A DNA stretch of 40,865 nt. Origin: Psychromonas arctica DSM 14288. GTDB taxonomy: Bacteria > Pseudomonadota > Gammaproteobacteria > Enterobacterales > Psychromonadaceae. Location: the NCBI RefSeq assembly GCF_000482725.1, contig NZ_KI519478.1:315657-356521 (forward strand), written 5' to 3'. Below, one piece after another: positions 9,845 through 17,084 of this stretch. Each line of letters starts with the position of its first letter. Positions within the stretch are counted from its first letter, which is position 1. The translations under genes were made by a program, and so were the position numbers. The notes beneath the pieces were generated by a model. The model was not told the origin of the DNA. It searched no databases and saw nothing but the letters and a program-made list of their open reading frames with translations.

Positions 9845-10217
9845 TCGTTCACTTGCCCTTTTTGATCATCTAATGCCTATTGCCATCATTTGGCTCGACT
9901 CGATTGAGGCATTAATTCAGCCCATTTTCATTATTTAACCAAGTCAATTTTATAACTCAACCCAGCACTATTTACGGCCACAGCACCAACCTGCTTACAT
10001 CAACTATATCCGCTCACTTGCGTATAAAAATAGATACCCATTTAAAAGCTTTATTGATTAACTGAATATATGGATTAACTAGATTAAGCAGATTAACTAC
10101 CTATTGATTGGCTAGACAATATCTGAAATTAAATTAATATATAAGTGAATTTAGCAGCCAATACATGCATAAAATTCATGTATTAACTCATTTTTAAATA
10201 CACCCTGTAGGCGCGTA
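9845..10217. promoter_or_regulatory. Divergent control region, eamA transporter / LysR regulator
   Basis: A 373-bp gap between divergently transcribed genes. The word GATTAACT occurs three times in direct orientation at 10056, 10073 and 10091 (17 and 18 bp apart), with a related GATTAAG at 10082. These could be regulator contacts or chance AT-rich repeats. I found no clear promoter hexamers. Confidence 0.4.
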
Positions 10218-11120
10218 ATGAAACTCGAAGTAAGACATTGGCAAATGCTAAAATCCCTCTCTGAACTCAACAATGTAGCGCAAGCCGCCGACTCATTGGG
10301 TATCAGCCAATCAGCATTGAGCCATCGTATTGCCGAAGCCGAGCGCCGTATGGGCGGGAAGTTATTTGAAAAAGAAGGTCGTCGAATAAAACTCACACCG
10401 GCAGGCGAATTGATTACACAAGCCGCGTTACAGGCATTGCCTATTCTTGAGCGAGCAGAAAATGACTTTGAACTAGATGCAAGTAATGAAAAACAGATTG
10501 TTCGACTAGGGGTTGCCTCATACTCTTGCTATCACTGGCTCCCTGAGTTCATGCAGTATGTCAGTAAACAAGCACCTAACATTCAACTACGCTTAATCGC
10601 TTCCGCCACACAAAACCCAATTAGCAACTTGCAACATAGCTCAGTAGATATCGTCATCGCACCGGGTTATTTAGCAACTCCCGGCATTATTCCAACCTCC
10701 CTTTTTAAAGATGAACTGGTGCTAGTCACTCAATATGATCATGCACTTAGCCATCAACGCTATATTGAAGCTAAAGATTTAAGTCAACAACAGTATTACA
10801 CCTATAGCCAGAACGTCACACCAGGGTTTGAGTATGAACGCTTTATTCGTCCGTCTGGTGTCATTCCCCAGCAAGTAGAAGTGGTTGAGATGACGGATGC
10901 CATTATAGAGTTAATTAGCGCAGGGTTAGGGGTGAGTATTCTTTCTAAATGGGCCATCGATGCGGCACTAAAATCTAAACGAGTAAGTTGCACTCAACTG
11001 GGTAAACAAGGGCTTGATCTCGCTTGGTCAGCCCTCACCCGTGAAAGTGAAAAGAAAAATAGCACTACCAAACAAACAGCCCATTTATTAGCTCGTTGGT
11101 ATAAAGCGTCCAATCAATAA
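10218..11120 (+). CDS. LysR-family transcriptional regulator (MetR-like)
   Basis: Residues 1-60 form the winged helix-turn-helix: NNVAQAADSLGISQSALSHR followed by RRMGGKLFEKEGRRIKLTPAG. Residues ~90-295 form the periplasmic-binding-like effector domain. The length of 300 is normal. The N-terminal wording resembles MetR, but no met gene is nearby, so the ligand is unknown. LysR proteins commonly control the gene divergent from them, here the EamA transporter at 8912-9844, and their own expression. The ATG sits in GTAGGCGCGTAATGAAA, with only a weak ribosome site. Confidence 0.88.
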   Translation: MKLEVRHWQMLKSLSELNNVAQAADSLGISQSALSHRIAEAERRMGGKLFEKEGRRIKLTPAGELITQAALQALPILERAENDFELDASNEKQIVRLGVASYSCYHWLPEFMQYVSKQAPNIQLRLIASATQNPISNLQHSSVDIVIAPGYLATPGIIPTSLFKDELVLVTQYDHALSHQRYIEAKDLSQQQYYTYSQNVTPGFEYERFIRPSGVIPQQVEVVEMTDAIIELISAGLGVSILSKWAIDAALKSKRVSCTQLGKQGLDLAWSALTRESEKKNSTTKQTAHLLARWYKASNQ

Positions 11121-11256
11121 ATACAGCCAAGGTGTTCATCACAATAAGGCACTCGTCAATTTTCAGGGTGCTTTACGGGCGAGAAAGGGAACTCACTAAC
11201 GCCCCATTGCGAGTTAGAAATGGATATCATGGTTCCTTATTTTTAAAGTCAGCTGT

Positions 11257-11278
11257 GAGCCTAAAGCGGACATTAAGT
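11257..11278. repeat. Half copy of a palindromic intergenic repeat
   Basis: GAGCCTAAAGCGGACATTAA here matches GAGCCTAAAGCGGTCATTAA at 14956-14975, which is the right arm of a 79-bp palindromic element. No left arm (AATGTCCGCTT) is present in this intergenic region, so this looks like a decayed copy. Confidence 0.6.
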
Positions 11279-11316
11279 TGAGCTCTCGCGATCTATTAAA
11301 TAATTTTGATCTTGAA

Positions 11317-11733
11317 TTAAAATTGTTGATTCATTCTTTGCAAACAACTGAGTAATGTTTTTAGCTCACTATCTTCGAGGTTTGAAGTGATCTCTTTACT
11401 TAAATTAAGATGCAACTCATCATGTTCTCGATACAACATTAAGCCTGTTTCAGTTAAGTCGACTAAAATTGATCTCCGATCAGAGTCATGGGGACGGCGC
11501 ACCATGACTTCTGCTTTTACTAGCTTATCAACTTGTACGGTTAAGGTGCCCATAGTAATACCCAATTTATCTGCCAGTTCTTTCATGCGCATTGGGCCAT
11601 GTGCACCAATGACTTCAATGGTATGCGTTTGTGCAAGGGTCAGATTTTTACCTTTAACAACTGAGTGCTCCCAAGAAGAGAGTTTGTCATAAAATTCAAT
11701 AATGGCATGATTAAGCTGTTGGATATCTGGCAT
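11317..11733 (-). CDS. MarR-family transcriptional regulator
   Basis: At 138 residues it is a standard MarR dimer subunit. The winged helix is at about residues 45-100: MRMKELADKLGITMGTLTVQ followed by VDKLVKAEVMVRRPHDSDRR, where the D-x-R of the wing is visible. The ATG lies 6 bp after the dmeF stop, and an AAGGA overlaps that stop, so the two genes form one operon. It probably represses dmeF and itself in response to a metal or a small ligand. Two matching inverted repeats at the operon promoter (12691-12705 and 12723-12737) are the likely operator. Confidence 0.87.
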   Translation of the reverse strand: MPDIQQLNHAIIEFYDKLSSWEHSVVKGKNLTLAQTHTIEVIGAHGPMRMKELADKLGITMGTLTVQVDKLVKAEVMVRRPHDSDRRSILVDLTETGLMLYREHDELHLNLSKEITSNLEDSELKTLLSCLQRMNQQF

Positions 11734-11739
11734 ATACCG

Positions 11740-12687
11740 CTAGTCCTTATGTTGACATTGGTTGATCTCAATTGTGAGATGGTCAATCCTATCAAATTCC
11801 TTTAATAATTGCTGATAATGTGCAACAGGCTGTGGTTGGTGAGTGACTATGGAGAGGATCATTGAATAGTGGTTTGCACTCACTTTCCAAATATGGATAT
11901 CACAAACACGGTTATTATCTACAGACTCAATTTTATTCACTATTTTATTCTCATAATCTTTATCAATATTTGCATCTAATAAAATTGGACTTGTTTGTTT
12001 TATTAAAGTCATTGCCCAACGAATAATAATAATTGAACCAATAATACCCATCACTGCATCGACCCAATTCCAACCCCAATATTTACCAGCAAATAGAGCG
12101 ACAATAGCTAAAAGAGAAGTAAGCGCGTCTGCTAATACGTGTAAATAAGCCGCCTTTAAGTTGTGGTCGTGATGATGGTGATGATGATCGTGCTCATCAT
12201 GATGGTGGTCATGATTGTGTTGATTATCATGTAATAAAAAAACACTAATTATGTTTACGGTTAACCCAATGATAGCCACCATTATCGCTTCATTGAAATG
12301 AATTTCTTGAGGGGAGAAAAGGCGATAAAAAGATTCACCCATCATGATTAATGCGACTAAACCTAATAAAATAGCACTTGCAAAACCACCTAATACATTT
12401 GTTTTACCACTACCAAAGGTGAATGTGTTTTTTTGTGCATGTTTACGTGCGTAATAGTAGGCAAAAATGGTAATGATAAATGCCATTGCATGGGTACCCA
12501 TATGCCAACCATCAGCCAATAAAGCCATGGAGCCATAAACACTGCCAGCGACTATTTCCACAACCATCGTGATAATAGTTAAGGCTAATACATAATATGT
12601 GCGTCTTTCGCCAATTGGGTTATTTTGTTGAAATTGATGCTTATGTTGCCATTTTTCTATTTGTTGTGTGTGCATTATTAAGGCCAT
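11740..12687 (-). CDS. dmeF: Cation diffusion facilitator, DmeF-type metal exporter
   Basis: This inner-membrane CDF protein exports divalent metals (DmeF members: Co, Ni and others) against proton influx. The 315 residues have six membrane segments. The metal-site pattern is in LADGWHMGTHAMAF (near residue 58, helix II) and HVLADALTSLLA (near 187, helix V). A His-rich loop, with several HDHHH-type clusters near residues 158-175, lies between helices IV and V. The cytoplasmic C-terminal domain follows. The annotated first ATG (12687) and a second ATG (12675, MHTQQIEKW) are both possible; neither has a strong ribosome site. It is first in the operon with the marR gene. Confidence 0.9.
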   Translation of the reverse strand: MALIMHTQQIEKWQHKHQFQQNNPIGERRTYYVLALTIITMVVEIVAGSVYGSMALLADGWHMGTHAMAFIITIFAYYYARKHAQKNTFTFGSGKTNVLGGFASAILLGLVALIMMGESFYRLFSPQEIHFNEAIMVAIIGLTVNIISVFLLHDNQHNHDHHHDEHDHHHHHHDHNLKAAYLHVLADALTSLLAIVALFAGKYWGWNWVDAVMGIIGSIIIIRWAMTLIKQTSPILLDANIDKDYENKIVNKIESVDNNRVCDIHIWKVSANHYSMILSIVTHQPQPVAHYQQLLKEFDRIDHLTIEINQCQHKD

Positions 12688-12690
12688 TTA

Positions 12691-12705
12691 ATTTGATGTT
12701 CAAAT
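12691..12705. promoter_or_regulatory. Candidate MarR operator 1
   Basis: ATTTGA-TGT-TCAAAT, a perfect 6-3-6 inverted repeat, ends 4 bp before the first dmeF ATG. It shares the TTTGA-N3-TCAAA core with operator 2, 32 bp away (about three helix turns). Confidence 0.6.
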
Positions 12706-12722
12706 AAAACTTATTATATATA

Positions 12723-12737
12723 GTTTGACAATCAAAC
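12723..12737. promoter_or_regulatory. Candidate MarR operator 2
   Basis: GTTTGA-CAA-TCAAAC, a perfect 6-3-6 inverted repeat with the same core as operator 1, in the promoter zone of dmeF-marR. Repeats of this size and symmetry are typical of MarR-family autoregulation. Confidence 0.6.
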
Positions 12738-12898
12738 AAAGTTATTTTGAAATTTAACCTGTTATTTATTATTTTAAGTCAAATTAAGATTACTCTTTGA
12801 TCTCGATCGAAGAAGGTTTATTTCGTATAATGTGGTCTTAGTGACTTAGATAATTTTTAACAATTAAATAGATAACCGACAAAATCGACAGTTTTTAT

Positions 12899-12929
12899 TT
12901 GACTCTGACCCAAAGGAAGGGTTTATTTT
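12899..12929 (+). promoter_or_regulatory. Candidate MerR/CueR-type promoter of the copper gene group
   Basis: TTGACT (12899-12904) and TATTTT (12924-12929) are separated by 19 bp, the over-long spacer typical of MerR-family activated promoters. The dyad ACCC-N7-GGGT (12908-12922) is centred on that spacer, and the right half GGAAGGGT resembles the CueR half-site GGAAGGT. The left half matches poorly, and no MerR gene is in the window, so the assignment is tentative. Confidence 0.35.
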
Positions 12930-12980
12930 CTATAATAATTACAGCATTCTATAATTTGTCCATGAGAACAATAAAATATA

Positions 12981-13331
12981 ATGAAACTGCTCATCACTCT
13001 TTTTTTAATGGTTACGATACAAATTACTTTCATACAGAAAGTAATTGCGTCAGTGTCATTTTCAGAAGTGGATGTAGTTTCTGTTCATCATTGCGATATG
13101 GATATGAATTGTAATATTGACATGAATTCAGTTTCGTGTCCGACTGAAATGGTTGATATGAAAAACTGTCAAACAGATTGTGACATGATGACTGTTGTCT
13201 CTGTGATCCATTTCAGTGAAGATGAATTGACCGTATCATTCGCTCATTCGCAACTTATTTATCCCTCTTTCGCTACTTCTAATACCTATTTCCAACCTTC
13301 AAGCCTGTATCGTCCCCCTTTATTGAGTTAA
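12981..13331 (+). CDS. Small secreted Cys/Met/His-containing protein, probable copper-efflux accessory
   Basis: The 116-residue product has an N-terminal hydrophobic signal (about residues 1-24, ending VIAS). A short middle section follows with five Cys (38, 44, 53, 63, 67), an HHC at 36-38 and many Met and Asp residues, which suggests soft-metal binding. It ends YRPPLLS, an ending I associate with small ORFs found before cusCBA-type operons. The next reading frame is the stub of a cusC-like gene, and a c-type cytochrome and a DUF411 protein follow. The function is not established. The ribosome site is weak. Confidence 0.6.
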   Translation: MKLLITLFLMVTIQITFIQKVIASVSFSEVDVVSVHHCDMDMNCNIDMNSVSCPTEMVDMKNCQTDCDMMTVVSVIHFSEDELTVSFAHSQLIYPSFATSNTYFQPSSLYRPPLLS

Positions 13332-13418
13332 TCACTTAGTACCGATCTATCTACCGTATTTTAGATAGTGTTTACAGATTAACTATCAATCCATTTTTAT
13401 GGATAAAAAGGACAAAGG

Positions 13419-13562
13419 ATGAAAATTTATCATTTATCAATGTTGTTATTAACAACTATTGGGTTTCATGTTTCTGCATTGTCATTACAAAATGCAGAGC
13501 AAATCGCATTACAAGAAGATCCTGGACAAAAAATAAACCAAAGGGATTTTGATGAAACATAA
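13419..13562 (+). pseudogene. 5' stub of a TolC/CusC-like outer-membrane efflux gene
   Basis: An ATG with AAGGA 7 nt upstream opens a 47-codon frame. It has a signal peptide (MKIYHLSMLLLTTIGFHVSA) and then LSLQNAEQIALQEDPG, which is the normal beginning of the mature CusC/TolC-type protein. After QK the frame runs into INQRDFDET and stops, overlapping the start of the cytochrome gene. A full gene would have about 400-480 codons. The family assignment rests on ~16 residues, but the position after the Cys-rich secreted protein supports it. The rest of this gene, and probably cusB and cusA, seem to be deleted. Confidence 0.6.
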
Positions 13563-14088
13563 AATTACACTGGTTTTGTTTTTAGCTCTATTACCTGGCT
13601 TTGTAATGGCGACATCAGCAGAACAACTTTTCAAAACAGCGGGAGGTTATGGCTGTACCGCTTGTCATGGAAAATATGCACATGGAGGTGGCTTTGTTGG
13701 TGGGAATATCCGAGGTGCTACACGTGAAAAATTGGATATTGCCTTTAAGACAGAGCCAACAATGTTATTACTCGCCACCGTAATGGATGACAATAAACGC
13801 AATGCATTGGTTGAACATTTAGCATCACTTTCTAAAATGCAGTTACTTGAATGGCGGATAGGAGAATCAACAACAACTAAAGTGGTCACCGTAAAAGCTG
13901 ATCATCGTGCTCAATTAGTTCTTTTTAATGGCACGTTTGATTCCTTGAGTTTAGATTTGTCTGCTCTAGGTGCGGCTCACAATTATCAGATTAAAGCATA
14001 CGATACACAAGCAATCACCTGGATTCCTAAAGCAGGCCGTTACCCATTATTTTTTAACAATGAACATTTTATTATTGATGCAAATTAA
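13552..14088 (+). CDS. Periplasmic monohaem c-type cytochrome with an unassigned C-terminal domain
   Basis: The chosen ATG at 13552 has AAAGGG six bases upstream; the TTG before it is less likely. Residues 1-20 are a signal peptide (…GFVMA). One haem site, CTACH (C35-H39), follows AGGYG, as in class I cytochromes. M52-region residues fall in a poorly conserved stretch, so the sixth ligand is unclear. Residues ~110-178 (starting VVTVKADHRAQLVLF) resemble no domain that I recognise. It is followed after 12 bp by the DUF411 gene, with the copper-type genes before it, so a role in periplasmic copper or redox handling is likely but inferred. Confidence 0.75.
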   Translation: MKHKITLVLFLALLPGFVMATSAEQLFKTAGGYGCTACHGKYAHGGGFVGGNIRGATREKLDIAFKTEPTMLLLATVMDDNKRNALVEHLASLSKMQLLEWRIGESTTTKVVTVKADHRAQLVLFNGTFDSLSLDLSALGAAHNYQIKAYDTQAITWIPKAGRYPLFFNNEHFIIDAN

Positions 14089-14100
14089 AGGATCTTTATT

Positions 14101-14538
14101 ATGAAATTAACGACTAAAGTATTCGCGTTTACGCTAACTATGGCAAGCTTTTCAGTCATGGCAAAGGCAAGTATTGAATTATATAAATCACCGACTTGCG
14201 GGTGCTGTAAAGAGTGGGCTGCGATAATGGAAGACAAAGGTTACACCGTGAATGTCCATCACCAAAATGATTGGTCAGAAGTTAAAAATGAGTTTGGAAT
14301 GCCGCCACAATTACAATCTTGTCATAGCGCCGTGATAGATGGTTATTTAATTGAAGGGCATGTTCCTGAATCAGATATAGCACGTTTACTTAGAGATCGT
14401 CCCAACAACATATCTGGACTTGCGGCGCCAGGCATGCCCCCGCACTCACCCGGTATGGCAAGATCTGGTGCTGAATATAAGGATTTCAAAGTGATATCGT
14501 TTTCTGATAGTGGGTTGGCTCTGTACAAAGAATACTAA
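14101..14538 (+). CDS. DUF411 periplasmic metal-binding protein
   Basis: The 145-residue protein has a signal peptide (about 1-23) and the DUF411 core: SIELYKSPTCGCCKEW with C33, C35 and C36, then LQSCHSAVIDGY with C74-H75, and LIEGHVPESDIARLL. DUF411 proteins are regularly found in copper and silver resistance loci and have a thioredoxin-like fold; copper binding by the Cys residues is the usual inference. A Met/Pro/His stretch (PGMPPHSPGM) adds possible ligands. It lies 12 bp after the cytochrome gene, with an AAAGGA ribosome site, so the two are co-transcribed. Confidence 0.87.
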   Translation: MKLTTKVFAFTLTMASFSVMAKASIELYKSPTCGCCKEWAAIMEDKGYTVNVHHQNDWSEVKNEFGMPPQLQSCHSAVIDGYLIEGHVPESDIARLLRDRPNNISGLAAPGMPPHSPGMARSGAEYKDFKVISFSDSGLALYKEY

Positions 14539-14651
14539 GATATCTTTAGTTAGGTGCATAAACGAATTTTTACAAATTTCGATGTGTTGATAATAAAAAA
14601 TGCGGTTTTTCACTGAAAGAGAGATGAGATGAGATGAGGTGAAAATGGAAA

Positions 14652-14790
14652 ATGAAAATATTTAAAACTTTAAGCATATTAACCCTAGTTTGTGAAGCAG
14701 TTTGGTAAGTGCTCATTCGGGGTTAAAAATTTCAACGCCTGAAAAATGGCGTTATGTAGTTAGCTCTATTGAAAAGAGCTTTCTCCACTA
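14652..14790 (+). pseudogene. Remnant of a small secreted-protein gene (tentative)
   Basis: An ATG at 14652 opens MKIFKTLSILTLVCEAVW and stops at 14708. In the next frame, translation continues as SAHSGLKISTPEKWRYVVSS and ends with a stop near 14790. One frameshift would join the signal-peptide-like start to this tail. I do not recognise the product. It may be a decayed gene of the copper group or a chance frame. Confidence 0.25.
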
Positions 14791-14895
14791 ATGGTTCTAT
14801 TTTTTAAAAGCTCAATGTCCGTTATAGTTTAGTTGCCTATCAAGAAAAGTTTGTATCTTTGGATACGCGATAAATAGACCAAAAATTATTAATTA

Positions 14896-14974
14896 TAATG
14901 TCCGCTTTGTCGGATTTCCTGCCGTAATACTTTGAATTATTTACGGCTCCTCAGAGCCTAAAGCGGTCATTAAA
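14896..14974. repeat. 79-bp palindromic intergenic element
   Basis: The outer arms TAATGTCCGCTTT (14896-14908) and AAAGCGGTCATTA (14962-14974) pair with one mismatch. An inner stem GCCGTAA/TTACGGC (14921-14927 with 14943-14949) is nested inside. A right-arm copy lies at 11257-11278. Such short palindromes without ORF fit the REP/MITE type of dispersed repeat. Confidence 0.65.
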
Positions 14975-15017
14975 TAAGTTGATGATCTGGCTCGCTTCAG
15001 GCCGTTAGCGACTTAAG

Positions 15018-15079
15018 TTTTCTTAGCAATTCTTATTTCATTTAATAATTCTTAAATGAAATAAGAATTGCTAAGAAAA
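15018..15079. repeat. Perfect 28-bp inverted repeat with a 6-nt loop
   Basis: The left arm (15018-15045, beginning TTTTCTTAGCAATTC) is the exact reverse complement of the right arm (15052-15079, ending GAATTGCTAAGAAAA), with TAATTC between. The terminal T/A runs could let it act as a bidirectional terminator, but the stem is far longer and more AT-rich than the others here. No flanking direct repeat was seen. Confidence 0.9.
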
Positions 15080-15205
15080 GGTATGTGTGCCGAGTAAACT
15101 AGGTTACCAATATGTAGATTTGTAAAGTGTTTTTTTGAGGGCTAGAGTCAAACTTATAAGGCGGGACGGGGCACAAAGCAACTTAGATAATTTACCTTCA
15201 TAGAT

Positions 15206-15229
15206 AAAAAGCTACTCATTTAGGTAGCC
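15206..15229 (-). terminator. Terminator-like hairpin
   Basis: Stem GCTAC/GTAGC around TCATTTAG, with AAAAA to the left (U-run on the minus strand). It resembles the hairpins at 15391-15419 and the cut one at 20269-20290; all share G-C-Y-A-C…AGGTAGC-like words. Confidence 0.45.
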
Positions 15230-15390
15230 TCTAATTGCTGCGTTTAACGTTTTAAAAAGTCCCGCTTGTGATTGTCTTTCTAATAGCTGGAGTAGCTCAG
15301 ATCGCACTTATAGATGATTATTGAATTTAACCAGAGGGGAATTAAAAACATATAAGTTACACTGTAATCTTTTAGAGTTCACTAAATACA

Positions 15391-15419
15391 AAAAAGGCCA
15401 CTGTTCAGGTAGCCTTTTG
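15391..15419. terminator. Terminator-like hairpin
   Basis: AAAAGGC…GCCTTTT stem, with the loop segment CACTGTTCAGGTA, flanked by A-runs and T-runs. No intact gene ends here, so it is probably left over from a deleted gene. Confidence 0.5.
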
Positions 15420-15539
15420 TCCTTAATGAAGATAATAAATCACTCCCAGTGTTTCGTTCTATTCACAGTATTAGTATCATCCTTTGTCATTAATAGAGAA
15501 TTTACCTTATTATATAATTCGTGAACCTAGTATAAACAT

Positions 15540-15605
15540 TCTGTACATTAAAACTCCTATGGCTTCCTTCATACTTATTTGTTGGACATTTTTTCTGGGA
15601 AAACA
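15540..15605 (-). mobile_element. Decayed group II intron copy behind the glvA terminator
   Basis: On the minus strand GTTTTCCCAGAAAAA starts right after the U-run of the glvA terminator, matching GTTTGCCCAGCAAAG of the intron at 335. After a large internal deletion comes GAAGGAAGCCATAGGAG (exact CCTATGGCTTCCTTCA, 15556-15571 and 210-225). The similarity continues as …GTACA on both. Both the 5' end and the domain I signature are therefore kept in order. The left limit of the relic is uncertain. Confidence 0.65.
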
Positions 15606-15632
15606 AAAAATGCCCCGCAAAGCAGGGAATTA
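15606..15632 (-). terminator. Intrinsic terminator of glvA
   Basis: On the minus strand CCCTGC-TTT-GCGGGG (one U-G pair) is followed by CATTTTTTG. It lies about 15 nt past the glvA stop. The decayed intron begins right after its U-run. Confidence 0.85.
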
Positions 15633-15646
15633 ATGACTGGTGTGTG

Positions 15647-17023
<1,377 letters not shown>

Positions 17024-17084
17024 GAATAAATTAATGTGTGAATCGTTTTTTTTCAAATGTTTAGAGCTTTAAGTCTCAAGATTG

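Larger units (their letters stand above)
14539..15605. other. Gene-poor scar region between the copper genes and the glv cluster
   Basis: About 1.07 kb without an intact gene. It holds a frameshifted signal-peptide-like frame (14652-14790), a 79-bp palindromic repeat (14896-14974), a 28-bp perfect inverted repeat (15018-15079), a nested set of inverted repeats around 15162-15265, two terminator-like hairpins (15206-15229, 15391-15419) and a decayed group II intron (about 15540-15605). The mixture suggests repeated insertion and deletion. Confidence 0.7.

Noticed and set aside
12899..13114. 71-residue frame overlapping the Cys-rich protein gene
   Set aside because: It covers the promoter-like region and uses a different frame from the signal-peptide gene, which is better supported.
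15162..15265. Integron attC site
   Set aside because: The RYYYAAC and GTTRRRY core ends of an attC are not in place, and no integrase or cassette is present.
15286..15310. tRNA-like start (GCTGGAGTAGCTCAG)
   Set aside because: No anticodon arm, T-arm or acceptor partner follows; it is only a short resemblance.
15321..15524. 67-residue frame in the scar region
   Set aside because: It crosses a terminator hairpin, has no ribosome site and resembles nothing known.
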